DNA of 64,000 nucleotides. It comes from Acidobacteriota bacterium. GTDB lineage: Bacteria; Acidobacteriota; Vicinamibacteria; Vicinamibacterales; UBA2999. The notes below the pieces were generated by a model. The model saw only the letters and a list, made by a program, of their open reading frames with translations, made no database searches and was not told the DNA's origin. The DNA lies in NCBI GenBank assembly GCA_021730945.1, contig JAKFYH010000029.1, positions 36,091 through 100,090 on the forward strand, read 5' to 3'. Positions 36,447 to 46,344 of this stretch are shown here, one piece after another. The first letter of the stretch is position 1. The number at the start of each line of letters is the position of its first letter. Position numbers and translations under genes: made by a program.

Positions 36447-37436
36447 CTAGTGTTGGGGGACGACCAGCGTCCCGGCGGTCGAAAACTGCTTGAAATCGGA
36501 GTAGGTGGCGCGGGTGGTCGATCGGCCAACCGACGGGTTCACGGTCAGCGTGATGGGACCGCTGTAACTTTCCTCCATCACCGCCGGAAGCCAGATGCCG
36601 ACATCCGCATTCCTCTTGTAGGTCACTTCGATGTCGGCCGCACTCTCGACCTTTTGCCAATACATGGTCGGCACCGCCGCCGCGCGCCGCCCCTGCGGCC
36701 GGGACGGATCCATTTCCGGCCGTTGCACCGGGGCACCCTGGATCGGCGACGTCATCTGGTCGGCGAAGTTGTTCATGCGCAGCCGCGTCCGCACGATCGT
36801 GCCGTCATCCGGCTTCACCCACAGGGTGCCAGACACCGGCACGTCCACGCCGGCACGGGTCATGATAAAGGTCGGCACGCGGGTTTCCTTGAAGGCGACC
36901 TCCCACGTCTCGACGCCGTCGATCTTCTTGGTGCCCTTGCGCGTGAACTCGAAGCGGCCGTGGTGCTCGGGCAGGAAGAAAAACAGGGCCGAGGTCGGAA
37001 CGTTGAAATTGCGGCTGACCGGACCCGCGTTGAACCGCGCGCTCTCGTTGGCAATGCGGGTGACTTCGTTGGCGTCGGTAATAGCCGAAGAGGTGAACAA
37101 CTTGACCAACCGATCGCGGCGGTCCGACAGTTGCTTGCCGTCGACCTCCACGACATCGCGGAACCCGACCCAGCCCGAGCCGTCGGCGGCCTTGACTATG
37201 GCAAACTCCGCCACCAGGCGGCGCGGCTGCTGCGGCGCCGGCGCACCTTCGAACATCACGGTTTGTGTGTATTTTTCGACCGCGACAATGAGGGCGGCCT
37301 TCTCGCCGTATCCGGCGACGTAGGTCCCCATCTTCGAGAGGACGGGCTGCAAGGTAGCGTCAGCGGGTGCCTGCGCGAATGCGGCGCCGACGGTCGTAGT
37401 AACGAGCGCAATGATTAGAACTGCGATGCCAGCCAA
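36447..37436 (-). CDS. Secreted hypothetical protein
   Basis: 329 residues from TTG 37436, which has GGAGG eight bases upstream; GTG 37445 is the alternative and would abut that GGAGG directly. The signal peptide is AGIAVLIIALVTTTVGAAFAQ. The rest alternates charged and beta-prone segments (GYGEKAALIVAVEKYTQTVM, FRDVVEVDGKQLSDRRDRL, GTLWVKPDDGTIVRTRLRM, DIEVTYKRNADVGIWLPAVM) and looks like an outer-membrane-lipoprotein-sorting-like fold. No family is certain. It is followed after a short gap by the VWFA-related gene. Confidence 0.75.
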   Translation of the reverse strand: MAGIAVLIIALVTTTVGAAFAQAPADATLQPVLSKMGTYVAGYGEKAALIVAVEKYTQTVMFEGAPAPQQPRRLVAEFAIVKAADGSGWVGFRDVVEVDGKQLSDRRDRLVKLFTSSAITDANEVTRIANESARFNAGPVSRNFNVPTSALFFFLPEHHGRFEFTRKGTKKIDGVETWEVAFKETRVPTFIMTRAGVDVPVSGTLWVKPDDGTIVRTRLRMNNFADQMTSPIQGAPVQRPEMDPSRPQGRRAAAVPTMYWQKVESAADIEVTYKRNADVGIWLPAVMEESYSGPITLTVNPSVGRSTTRATYSDFKQFSTAGTLVVPQH

Positions 37437-37499
37437 GTCGAACACCTCCGAACCACGTCAGGCATCGTGGCTCAGTGGATTCTAGCAAGTCCTGAGCCG

Positions 37500-38329
37500 C
37501 TATTGTTCGAGGACGTACTCTTTGCGTTCGACGACCCGGGTGGCCATATACAGGAACACGACCAGATAGGCCAGCAGCCACGCGAGCGCGACGCCAATCG
37601 GCGGGCTCTCCCGGAACATTCCCTGAAGGATGCTGGCGACGCCGTCTGACGGCATGGCATGTGGCACCAGCGACTGCAGGTAGAAGGCGATGGTGAACTG
37701 CTTCAGGTAACCGGGCAGGGCCAGGACCACCTGCTCCCAACCAAAGGCGAACAGCAGGCCAATGACGAGGGGGCGCTTGAAGTAAGCGCCGACAAAGGCG
37801 AAGACGGCGCCGTAGACCGCCAGGCCCAGGCCCAGCAGGCCCAAATCGGTGACCAGAGCGACAAAGCTGCCCGCGATCGCCGCGGGCGGCACCAGGAGGA
37901 AATACACGATCATCACCGACGGCAGCACCACGAGCCCGGTGCAGGCCAGGTAGGCCAGGTACTTCCCCACCAGCACCGCGCCACGCGGGATGGGCCGCGT
38001 GAACAAGTAGGTGATGGTCTTGTCTTCCACTTCATCGGCCATCAGCGCCGTGCCGTAGAACACGCCGAGCACCGGAACGATAAAGCGCAGGAACAGCATC
38101 CAGATCATCACGCCGAACACGCCGAAGCCGGCCACCCGCTGGCCATTCACGCGCAGCGCCGACATGCCGAACAACTCAACCACCTTGACGATCACGGCCA
38201 GGAGCACCGGCCCGCCGACGACCAGCGCCATGAAGATGGTGCGCCGCGACCACAACATCTCGCCGAGCGATAGATCGAACACCCGTCGCGATGCCTGCCA
38301 GAAGCTCATATGCCGATGGCGAGTGGTGG

Positions 38330-38333
<4 letters not shown>
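37500..38333 (-). CDS. ABC-2 type transporter permease
   Basis: 277 residues with six membrane helices (TIFMALVVGGPVLLAVIVKVV, GFGVFGVMIWMLFLRFIVPVL, LAYLACTGLVVLPSVMIVYFLL, ALVTDLGLLGLGLAVYGAVFAFVGA and a C-terminal pair). The cytoplasmic signature TALMADEVEDKTITYLFTRPIPR is typical of ABC-2/NosY-like permeases. GTG 38333 overlaps the ATPase stop as GTGA, so it is coupled to that ATPase and forms an exporter half. Substrate unknown. Confidence 0.88.
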
Positions 38334-39390
<1,057 letters not shown>

Positions 39391-39394
<4 letters not shown>

Positions 39395-40230
39395 GTGACG
39401 ATCTCCACGCCGCGCACGCGGCGGCTCAGGATGAACAGTGACGCCCCGATCAGCGCCAGCACCATCAGGCCGGCCAGGCTCGGCGCCAACTGGTAGCGAG
39501 GCGGCAGGCGGAAGATGACGTCGCCCAGTTGTTCGAGCGCCGCCGACGGCGACAGCCAGGCAAAGCTGCTGCGGCCGGTGATGCCGCGCAGGGCGTTAAA
39601 CAGGGCGGACGTGAAGAAGAACAGGCCGGCATACATCACGGCGACAAAGCGGCTGCTCTTGGAGAGCGACGACAGCGCCAGCATGGTGGTGGAGGCCAGC
39701 AGCACCTGCGCCAGCGAGAACAGCGTGATGGCCGGCAGCAGGTAGAGGTTGTTGGCGACAAAGGTGAGGCTGCCGGCGAAGATCGCCTGCGTCAGCAACA
39801 ACATCATGGCCGGCAGGAACGTCACCGACACGAGGAACAGGAACAGGATGGCAAGCTTGCCGGCGATGTATTCGGCGCTCGTCATCGGCTTGGACAGGTA
39901 CAGCTGCAGCGCGTTGGCCCGGCGATCGTTGGCGATCAGGCCCGCGCCCACGTAAATGGTCACGAAGAACACGAACGCGCCTTGCTGGTCGAGGAACTCG
40001 CGGAAGGTCTCGCCCTTCGGGGCCAGGAAAGAGGCCTGCTGGAAGGTGGCCGAGACATAGATCTGCACGGCGCGGACGACAAACGGCGCCCAGGCGAACA
40101 GCATGAGGGCCAGGAACTGCCGTTTCGCAATCACGTTCATGATGCCCGCCCGGGTCATCACCTGCCAGGCCCGGCCGATGCCGGTGCGGATGCCGCCGTA
40201 GCGCCGATAGCCCTGGTCATGAATCGGCAC
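39391..40230 (-). CDS. ABC transporter permease
   Basis: 279 residues with six hydrophobic segments (FLALMLFAWAPFVVRAVQIYV, GAFVFFVTIYVGAGLIANDR, LAILFLFLVSVTFLPAMMLLL, YLLPAITLFSLAQVLLASTTM, FVAVMYAGLFFFTSALFNAL and a C-terminal one). ANDRRANALQLYLSKPMT is the ABC-2-like cytoplasmic loop seen also in the paralogous permease at 37500. It starts three bases after the ATPase at 40234 and ends in a GTGA overlap with the next ATPase, so two ATPase-permease modules form one operon. Confidence 0.86.
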
Positions 40231-40233
40231 GGG

Positions 40234-41214
40234 CTACCTCTCTCCCACCGCGCGGGCGAACACGTCCTCGAGGGTGGGGACGCTCGGGCGCACGTGGCGC
40301 ACCTGCACGCGCTCGCGGGCGGCCAGGTCGAACAGCACCTTCGGATTGTCGCCGGTGGCGCCGGGCACGAACACCCGCATGACGTCTTCGTCGGAATCCT
40401 TGACGTCGAACCCCTCGCCCCTCAGGACGGTGATGAAGTGGGCCTCGTCGCCCTTGATCCGCAACTCGTAGACTCGCCCGGTCGTGCCCTTGAGCGCCTT
40501 GATCGGGCCATAGGTGGCAACCGTGCCCTTGTCCATCACCACCACGTGGTCGCACGTGAACTCGACATCGGGCAGCAGATGCGACGACAGGATCAGATTG
40601 ACGTTCTTGTTGTGGGCCAGGTCATGAATGAGCTCGAGCATCTCGTCGCGGCCCTTGGGATCCATGCCGTTGGTCGGCTCGTCGAGAAACAGCAGGTCGG
40701 GATCGTGAACGATGGCCTGGGCCAGCTTGATGCGCTGCTTCATGCCGGTCGAGTAAGTCTCGATGTTGCGATAGCGGGCTTCGCCAAGGCCCACGTAGTA
40801 GAGCACCTCGTGCGCGCGTTGCATGGCGTCGGTCGCCGGCAGCCCTGACAACTGGCCGCAGTAGGCGACAAACGACACCGCGTTCATGCCGGGAATATGC
40901 GAATCGCTCTCGGGCATGTAGCCAATGCGCTCGCGAATCTCCAGAGGCGAGGCAGCCACATCCAGGTCGATTACCTTCATGGTGCCCTTCTCGGGCACGA
41001 TGAAGCCGAGCAGTGACTTGAGCAGAGTGCTCTTGCCGGCCCCGTTGGGGCCCAGCAGGCCGACCGCGCCAGCCGGAAACACCGCGGTCACGTCCTTCAG
41101 CGCCTGGTTCTTGCCGAAGCGAACCGTCAGGTTCTGGCAGTCGACCACCGGTCCGGCAAACCGCGGCGCGTCGAGCGGATGAGCCTGGCCGCCATTCTGC
41201 GTCATCTGTGTCAT
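40234..41214 (-). CDS. ABC transporter ATPase
   Basis: 326 residues: Walker A GPNGAGKS, YSTGMKQR signature, LLFLDEPTNGMD Walker B, SSHLLPDV with the H-loop. The C-terminal part (about 235-326) is an extra domain with VYELRIKGDEAHFITVL. It is the first gene of the two-module exporter operon. The start lies in the 35-bp repeat: ATG 41214 and ATG 41205 both come from the repeat word ATGACACAGATGACGCAG, so the first residues (MTQMTQ) are repeat-encoded. Confidence 0.88.
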   Translation of the reverse strand: MTQMTQNGGQAHPLDAPRFAGPVVDCQNLTVRFGKNQALKDVTAVFPAGAVGLLGPNGAGKSTLLKSLLGFIVPEKGTMKVIDLDVAASPLEIRERIGYMPESDSHIPGMNAVSFVAYCGQLSGLPATDAMQRAHEVLYYVGLGEARYRNIETYSTGMKQRIKLAQAIVHDPDLLFLDEPTNGMDPKGRDEMLELIHDLAHNKNVNLILSSHLLPDVEFTCDHVVVMDKGTVATYGPIKALKGTTGRVYELRIKGDEAHFITVLRGEGFDVKDSDEDVMRVFVPGATGDNPKVLFDLAARERVQVRHVRPSVPTLEDVFARAVGER

Positions 41215-41352
41215 CTGCGGCCCTGGATAGCCTGCGTCATCTGTGTCATCTGCGGCCCCGGATAGCCTGCGTCATCTGCGTCATCTGCGGCCCTGGACCC
41301 TCTGCGTCATCTGTGTCATCTGCGGCCCTGGATTCCGAGGGTCTGCGTCATC
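41197..41352. repeat. 35-bp tandem repeat, 4 copies (family 4)
   Basis: Four 35-base units start at 41197, 41232, 41267 and 41302, followed by a partial copy. Each contains CTGCGTCATCTGTGTCATCT and then GCGGCCCTGGA. The ATPase start codon lies in the first unit. Related words occur at 15750-15780, where they encode the C-terminal tail of the acyltransferase, and at 57997-58015. Confidence 0.92.
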
Positions 41353-41381
41353 GCCGGTGTCTCTTTATACGGACATCGGCG

Positions 41382-41954
41382 TTAGAGCGTTCCGCGCAGG
41401 CCCAGTGCATCGGCCTGCAGCCGCAGAAATCCAATCACATTGGTCACGTGCTGGTCGAGCGGCAGCCCCATCAGCTCGGCGCCGCGGATCAGGTGATCGC
41501 GCGGCACCTGCCGGGCAAAGGCCTTGTCCTTCATGCGCTTGATGACCGAGGCGGCCTCCAGGTCGAGCACACTCTTCGACGGCCGGACCAGGGAGGCGGC
41601 GGTCACAAATCCCGCCAGTTCGTCGCAGGCCACCAGGGTCTTCTCGACCGGCGTCTCCGGCTGCACCCCGGTGATTTCTGAGGCATGCGAGAGGATGGCG
41701 CGCATCACCCATTCCGGATAGCCGAGCGACCGCAGGTGCTCGCAGCCCTTGTTGGGATGGTCACCGAGCGTCGGATACCTTTCGTAATCAAAATCGTGCA
41801 GCAACGCGACAACGCCCCATTCTTCTTCGTTGGCGCCCTGCTGGCGCGCGTAGCCACGAACCGCGGCCTCCACGGCCAGCGCGTGCTTGCGCAGGCTTTC
41901 GCCCTGGGTCCATTCGGTCAACAGTTGCCAGGCGGCCTCGCGGGAAAGTGTCAT
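41382..41954 (-). CDS. HD domain protein
   Basis: 190 residues from ATG 41954. The metal motif is VALLHDFDYERYPTLGDHP, with a second histidine in ILSHASEI and an acidic cluster in VACDELAGF. This is the compact HD phosphohydrolase fold often found in small nucleotidases or tRNA/nucleotide enzymes. It overlaps the NUDIX gene by four bases, so the two form a pair, perhaps both in nucleotide sanitation. Substrate not known. Confidence 0.85.
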   Translation of the reverse strand: MTLSREAAWQLLTEWTQGESLRKHALAVEAAVRGYARQQGANEEEWGVVALLHDFDYERYPTLGDHPNKGCEHLRSLGYPEWVMRAILSHASEITGVQPETPVEKTLVACDELAGFVTAASLVRPSKSVLDLEAASVIKRMKDKAFARQVPRDHLIRGAELMGLPLDQHVTNVIGFLRLQADALGLRGTL

Positions 41955-42385
41955 TGGGGGAAAGAATACTCCAAGCCTTTGCGAATCACGGCGGCCGCAT
42001 GGGCATTGACCCCGTAGTCGTCGAGCTGATCGGCCGTGACCCACGCCACGGCCTCGGCATCGGAACCGGCCACGGCCTCGCCCGCCGGCGCCTCGCAGAC
42101 AAAGTCCACGATCACGAAGTGATAGCGGATGCGCCCGTCCGGATCCCGATGCACCCGGTCGAATGTCTCGACGATCGGACCCGGGTGCGCGTCGAGTCCC
42201 GTCTCTTCCTTCACCTCGCGGCGCACCGCATCAAAGAGTGACTCGCCCAGGTCCACGCTGCCTCCCGGCAGTGACCATTCCCCCTTGCGAGGCTCGTGGG
42301 CGCGGCGAATGATGAGGGCGCGCCCATCGCGAACGACCACGGCGCCGACGCCGACGACGGGATGCGAGGGGTATTCTTGAGCCAT
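41951..42385 (-). CDS. NUDIX hydrolase
   Basis: 144 residues. The Nudix box is complete: [20 protein letters not shown] then ETGLD. The opening [18 protein letters not shown] is typical, and the rest ([12 protein letters not shown]) fits ADP-ribose or small-nucleotide pyrophosphohydrolases. The ATG at 42385 is back to back with the ATG of the divergent YjbQ gene at 42386 (CATATG), leaving no intergenic space. It overlaps the HD gene by four bases. Confidence 0.93.
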   Translation of the reverse strand: MAQEYPSHPVVGVGAVVVRDGRALIIRRAHEPRKGEWSLPGGSVDLGESLFDAVRREVKEETGLDAHPGPIVETFDRVHRDPDGRIRYHFVIVDFVCEAPAGEAVAGSDAEAVAWVTADQLDDYGVNAHAAAVIRKGLEYSFPQ

Positions 42386-42808
<423 letters not shown>

Positions 42809-42813
42809 TGACG

Positions 42814-42847
42814 TGGTGATCTGGCGATTTGGCGATCTGGTGATTTT
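42814..42847. repeat. 8-bp GGCGATTT / GGTGATCT tandem repeat (family 7)
   Basis: Four copies of GG(C/T)GAT(C/T)T fill the gap between the YjbQ stop and the tsaD stop, which lies at its end. Convergent genes flank it. Related words are in the gap at 1124-1355. Confidence 0.85.
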
Positions 42848-43907
42848 ACAGAGGCAGGCTCGCAGCCGCGTTGAGGTCGGCGGGCGCCAGGCGCCCGGCA
42901 TCGAGCAGGCGAATGCCGGCCGCCGCGATCATCGCGGCGTTGTCGGTCGATAAGGCCAGGCTGGGAATGAACACCGGGATGTCACTGCGCGCGGCCTTGG
43001 CGAGCGCGTCGCGGCGCAACCGCGAGTTGGCCGACACGCCGCCGGCGATGCCGATGGCCTTCGCCCCATGCCAATGGGCGGCGGCAAACGCCCGTTCGAT
43101 CAAGGTATCGACGACCCGCCGCTGAAAACTCGCGGCCAGGTCGGCCATTTCCCGCGGCGGCAAGGTCTCGGCGCCGAGCGCCGCCTGCCGCTGCCGGACA
43201 TGGCGCAGCACCGATGTCTTCAGGCCGCTGAAGCTGAAGTCAAACCGCGCATCGCGTTCGGGGGCGTTGCGGTCGGGACTGGTCAAACGCGTGCCCGGGA
43301 AGTTGATGGCCATGTCATTGCCGTCGCCGGCCAGGCGATCGAGAATCGGCCCACCCGGATAGCCCAGGCCAATTAATTTCGCCACCTTGTCGTACGCCTC
43401 CCCGGCCGCATCGTCCCGGGTGCGGCCGAGCAGTTGGTAACGGCCTTCTTCCGGCACCAGATACAGGCTGGTGTGGCCACCCGACACCACCAGGACGATT
43501 GCGGGCAGCGGGATCCGGCCATGCTCGAGCCAGATCGACTCGATGTGGCCGGCCAGGTGATGCACGGCGACCAGCGGCTTCTTGAGCGCCCACGCCGCGG
43601 ACTTGGCGAACGACACGCCGACCAACAGTGACCCGACCAGTCCGGGGCCCTGGGTCACGGCCAGGGCATCGACATCCTGCCAGGTGGCGCCACCATCGGC
43701 CAGCGCCCGTTCGACCACCCCGCAAATGTCTCGGACATGCTGGCGCGACGCCAGTTCCGGCACGACGCCGCCCCACTCGCGGTGGATGTCCACCTGCGAG
43801 GCGACGACATTCGACCGCATGCGCCAGGGCCGGCTCGCGTCCGCGGTCTGCTCGACCAGGGCCGCAGCGGTCTCGTCGCAGGAGGTTTCGAGGCCGAGGA
43901 CTAGCAT
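42846..43907 (-). CDS. tsaD: tRNA N6-adenosine threonylcarbamoyltransferase
   Basis: 353 residues. This is the Kae1/Gcp subunit that transfers threonylcarbamoyl to A37 of ANN-decoding tRNAs. The opening LGLETSCDETAAALVE and the metal histidines in AVHHLAGHIESI are diagnostic, followed by LVVSGGHTSLYLV, VAKLIGLGYPGGP and GGVSANSRLRR with STDNAAMIA. tsaB, tsaC and tsaE are not in the window. It follows mtnA with a 14-bp repeat in between and may be co-transcribed with the salvage genes upstream. Confidence 0.97.
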   Translation of the reverse strand: MLVLGLETSCDETAAALVEQTADASRPWRMRSNVVASQVDIHREWGGVVPELASRQHVRDICGVVERALADGGATWQDVDALAVTQGPGLVGSLLVGVSFAKSAAWALKKPLVAVHHLAGHIESIWLEHGRIPLPAIVLVVSGGHTSLYLVPEEGRYQLLGRTRDDAAGEAYDKVAKLIGLGYPGGPILDRLAGDGNDMAINFPGTRLTSPDRNAPERDARFDFSFSGLKTSVLRHVRQRQAALGAETLPPREMADLAASFQRRVVDTLIERAFAAAHWHGAKAIGIAGGVSANSRLRRDALAKAARSDIPVFIPSLALSTDNAAMIAAAGIRLLDAGRLAPADLNAAASLPL

Positions 43908-43980
43908 GGTTCAATCACGAAGGTTCAAGCACGGAGGTTCAAGCACGACGGTTCAAGCGCGACGGTTCAAGCGCGGAGGT
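43908..43980. repeat. 14-bp GGTTCAAGCACGGA tandem repeat (family 6)
   Basis: Five 14-base units start at about 43907, 43921, 43935, 43949 and 43963 and fill the tsaD-mtnA gap completely. The mtnA stop codon (43967-43969) is inside the array, so the last residues of MtnA (ENLRA) are repeat-encoded. Confidence 0.9.
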
Positions 43981-44998
43981 TCTCAATGAAGGGCGGGCGC
44001 AAGATCCCACGGTCGGTGATGATGGCGGTAATCAGCTGATGGGGTGTCACGTCGAACGACGGGTTGCGGATGCTGGCGCCTTCCGGCGCCAGTTGCGTCG
44101 ACCCGACGTGGGTCACTTCGCGCGCGTCTCGCTCTTCGATGGGAATGGCGTCGCCGTCGGCGGTGGCCAGGTCGATGGTCGACCACGGCGCGGCGACGTA
44201 GAACGGAATGCCGTGCGCCTGGGCGAGGACGGCTACGGTGTAGGTCCCAATCTTGTTGGCGGTGTCGCCATTGGCGGCAATCCGGTCGGCGCCCACCACC
44301 ACCAGGTCGACTCCGCCCTGGCGCATGATCGCACCGGCCATGTTGTCGGTGATCACGGTGGTGTCGATGCCGTCCTTCACCAGCTCCCACGCAGTGAGGC
44401 GCGCGCCCTGCAGGAACGGCCGCGTCTCATCGGCGAGCACGCTCACCTTGCAGCCGGCTTCCACCGCGCCACGAATCACGCCGAGCGCGGTGCCGTATCC
44501 GGCGGTCGCCAGGGCGCCGGCATTGCAGTGGGTCAGGATGCGCGCTTCGGCTGGCACCAGCGGCGCGCCATGCGCGCCAATCGCCCGGCAACTGGCCACA
44601 TCGTCATCGTGAATGCCGTCGGCGGTAATCCGCAGCCGGCTCTTCAACTGATCCACCGACTCGCCGGCCAGCGCGCCGTCGGCGAACGACTGCTTCATGC
44701 GCTCGATCGCCCAGAACAGGTTGACGGCGGTTGGCCGCGTGCTCGCGAGCAGTTCGCAGTTGCGCTGGAACTCGGTGGTGAACTGCTTGGTGCCGGTGGC
44801 CTTGCTGCGGGCGGCGCCGAGGGCCAGGCCCATCGCCGCGCACACGCCAATGGCCGGTGCGCCGCGAATCACCATGGTCTTGATGGCCTTGGCCACCTCG
44901 TTCACGCTGCGGCAGGTCACGTAGACCTCCGCCGCCGGCAGCTTGCGCTGATCGATCATGACGATGTCAGAATCTTGCCAGGCGATGGTGGGAAGCAT
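43967..44998 (-). CDS. mtnA: Methylthioribose-1-phosphate isomerase
   Basis: 343 residues. It isomerises 5-methylthioribose-1-phosphate to methylthioribulose-1-phosphate in methionine salvage. The family blocks are MVIRGAPAIGVCAAMG, ILTHCNAGALATAGYGTALGVI (with the catalytic cysteine), DETRPFLQGARLTAWEL, ITDNMAGAIMRQG (catalytic aspartate) and VVGADRIAANGDTANKIGTY. The other mtn genes are not seen here. In this context it may use 5-deoxyribose or methylthioadenosine products released by the nearby purine nucleoside phosphorylase. Confidence 0.95.
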   Translation of the reverse strand: MLPTIAWQDSDIVMIDQRKLPAAEVYVTCRSVNEVAKAIKTMVIRGAPAIGVCAAMGLALGAARSKATGTKQFTTEFQRNCELLASTRPTAVNLFWAIERMKQSFADGALAGESVDQLKSRLRITADGIHDDDVASCRAIGAHGAPLVPAEARILTHCNAGALATAGYGTALGVIRGAVEAGCKVSVLADETRPFLQGARLTAWELVKDGIDTTVITDNMAGAIMRQGGVDLVVVGADRIAANGDTANKIGTYTVAVLAQAHGIPFYVAAPWSTIDLATADGDAIPIEERDAREVTHVGSTQLAPEGASIRNPSFDVTPHQLITAIITDRGILRPPFIENLRA

Positions 44999-45010
44999 GT
45001 CTTACCGAAT

Positions 45011-45074
45011 CATACCGGGAAGGCACGGCTGGTCGGGAGGGAACTACGGGTCGGGAGGGAATTGCCTGTCGGGA
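45011..45074. repeat. 18-bp tandem repeat array (family 1), 3 units plus end copy
   Basis: On the minus strand, units TCCCGACAGGCAATTCCC, TCCCGACCCGTAGTTCCC and TCCCGACCAGCCGTGCCT occupy 45074 down to 45021. The end copy TCCCGGTATGATTCGG follows. The array begins on the base after the cdd stop (TGATCCCGAC) and ends 13 bases before the mtnA start. The orientation matches the array after the aminotransferase at 5603. Confidence 0.9.
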
Positions 45075-45467
45075 TCAGAGCAGGCGCCGATCGAAGGGCA
45101 GAGGCAGCAAGTCCTTCATCTGCAACATGGCCGTCACCGTCGTCAGGTTGGCGAGAATCACTTCGAGATCGCCGCCGAACTCCCACATGATCTGCCGGCA
45201 CGCGCCACACGGTGGCGTCGGCGACTCGGTGTCGGCAACGACGACGATGCGGCGGAAGGCGCGGTGACCTTCGGAGATGGCCTTGAAAATGGCCACGCGC
45301 TCGGCGCACACGGTGAGGCCGTAGCTGGCGTTCTCGACATTACAGCCGGTGATGATCTGGCCATCGGCAGTCTCGAGGGCGGCGCCGACCTTGAAGCCCG
45401 AGAAGTCGGCCGCCGCGCGTTCGCGCACGGCGCGGGCGGCGGCGAGCAACGCCTCAGAGGCGGCCAA
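45075..45467 (-). CDS. cdd: Cytidine deaminase
   Basis: 130 residues, the small tetrameric type. Zinc and catalytic residues are in TVCAERVAIFKAI (Cys and Glu) and PCGACRQIMWEF (two Cys). SGFKVGAALETADGQII is the N-terminal family block. It deaminates cytidine and deoxycytidine. Its start overlaps the end of the purine nucleoside phosphorylase gene by 14 bases, in the same operon. An 18-bp repeat array follows immediately. Confidence 0.96.
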   Translation of the reverse strand: MAASEALLAAARAVRERAAADFSGFKVGAALETADGQIITGCNVENASYGLTVCAERVAIFKAISEGHRAFRRIVVVADTESPTPPCGACRQIMWEFGGDLEVILANLTTVTAMLQMKDLLPLPFDRRLL

Positions 45468-46344
45468 TGATCCCCTCCAGCAAGCCGATGAACTGCCCCT
45501 TCACCTGTCGCGCGGTCTCCATCACTTCTTCGTGATGGAGCGGCTCGGGGAAGACGCCGGCCGCGGGATTGGTGATGCACGAGATGCCCAGCACCTCGAT
45601 GCCCATGTGGCGGGCCACGATGGCTTCGGGCGCCGTCGACATGCCGACGGCATCGGCGCCCAGTCCGCGAAAGGCGCGAATCTCCGCCGGCGTCTCGTAA
45701 CTGGGACCGAGCACCGCGACGTAGACGCCGTGCTGAATCGGCACGCCCTGTTCGGCCGCGGCCGCGTCGGCCATCGCCCGCAGGGGCGGCGAATAGACGT
45801 GTGACATATCGGGGAAACGCAGGCCAAAGCGTTCATCGTTGGGACCCACCAACGGGTTGTCACCCATCAGGTTGATGTGATCGTCAATCACCATCAAGGC
45901 GCCGCGTGAACAGTTGGGCGAGATTCCGCCGGCCGCGTTGGTGAGGATCACCCGCGGCACGCCGAGCCGGCCCATCACCCGGATGGCAAAGGTCACCGTG
46001 GCCATCGGGTGGCCTTCGTAGAGGTGCACGCGCCCCGACAGGGCCAGCACGCGCTTGCCGCGCAGGGTGCCGCCGACCAGCTTGCCGGCATGACCGATGA
46101 CCCGTGAGGCCGGCCAGTGTGGAATCCCGGCATAGGGAAGCGTGAACGACTCGTCGAGATGATCGGCGAAATCCCCCAAGCCAGAGCCCAGCACGACCGC
46201 CACATCGGCACCACCGCAGCCGTGGCCGCGCAGCCATTCCGCCGCTTCGGTCGCGCGATCGAAGTCCGAGCCGGGTCGCCCTTCGGTCCCCGATCCCGGA
46301 TGCCCAATCCCGGATCCCTGATCCCCGATCCCTGAACCGCTCAC
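45454..46344 (-). CDS. Purine nucleoside phosphorylase (trimeric type)
   Basis: Family signatures are VVLGSGLGDFADHL, GRVHLYEGHP, LTNAAGGISPN, GPSYETPAEIRAF, GADAVGMSTAPEAIVARHMG and LGISCITNPAAG, which match PNP/MTAP (PunA-like) enzymes that phosphorolyse guanosine and inosine. GTG 46344 overlaps the nucleoside transporter stop as GTGA. From there it has 296 residues, about twenty more than usual, because the first residues are a translated repeat (SGSGIGDQGSGIG). The extension is followed directly by FDRATEAAEWLRGHG, the start of the fold. The long frame further upstream lies in nupC and is rejected. Confidence 0.93.
   Translation of the reverse strand: MSGSGIGDQGSGIGHPGSGTEGRPGSDFDRATEAAEWLRGHGCGGADVAVVLGSGLGDFADHLDESFTLPYAGIPHWPASRVIGHAGKLVGGTLRGKRVLALSGRVHLYEGHPMATVTFAIRVMGRLGVPRVILTNAAGGISPNCSRGALMVIDDHINLMGDNPLVGPNDERFGLRFPDMSHVYSPPLRAMADAAAAEQGVPIQHGVYVAVLGPSYETPAEIRAFRGLGADAVGMSTAPEAIVARHMGIEVLGISCITNPAAGVFPEPLHHEEVMETARQVKGQFIGLLEGIIGRL
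46287..46336. repeat. GGGATC-type repeat read in frame (family 3)
   Basis: The minus strand carries GGGATCGGGGATCAGGGATC and related words just after the PNP start codon. They have the same sequence type as at 15662-15711. Here they are inside the coding region and encode the glycine/serine-rich N-terminus. Confidence 0.85.

Noticed and set aside
43908..43980. tRNA-like GGTTCAA words
   Set aside because: GGTTCAA resembles a T-loop, but it is a 14-bp tandem repeat without acceptor, D- or anticodon arms. I found no tRNA or rRNA in the window.
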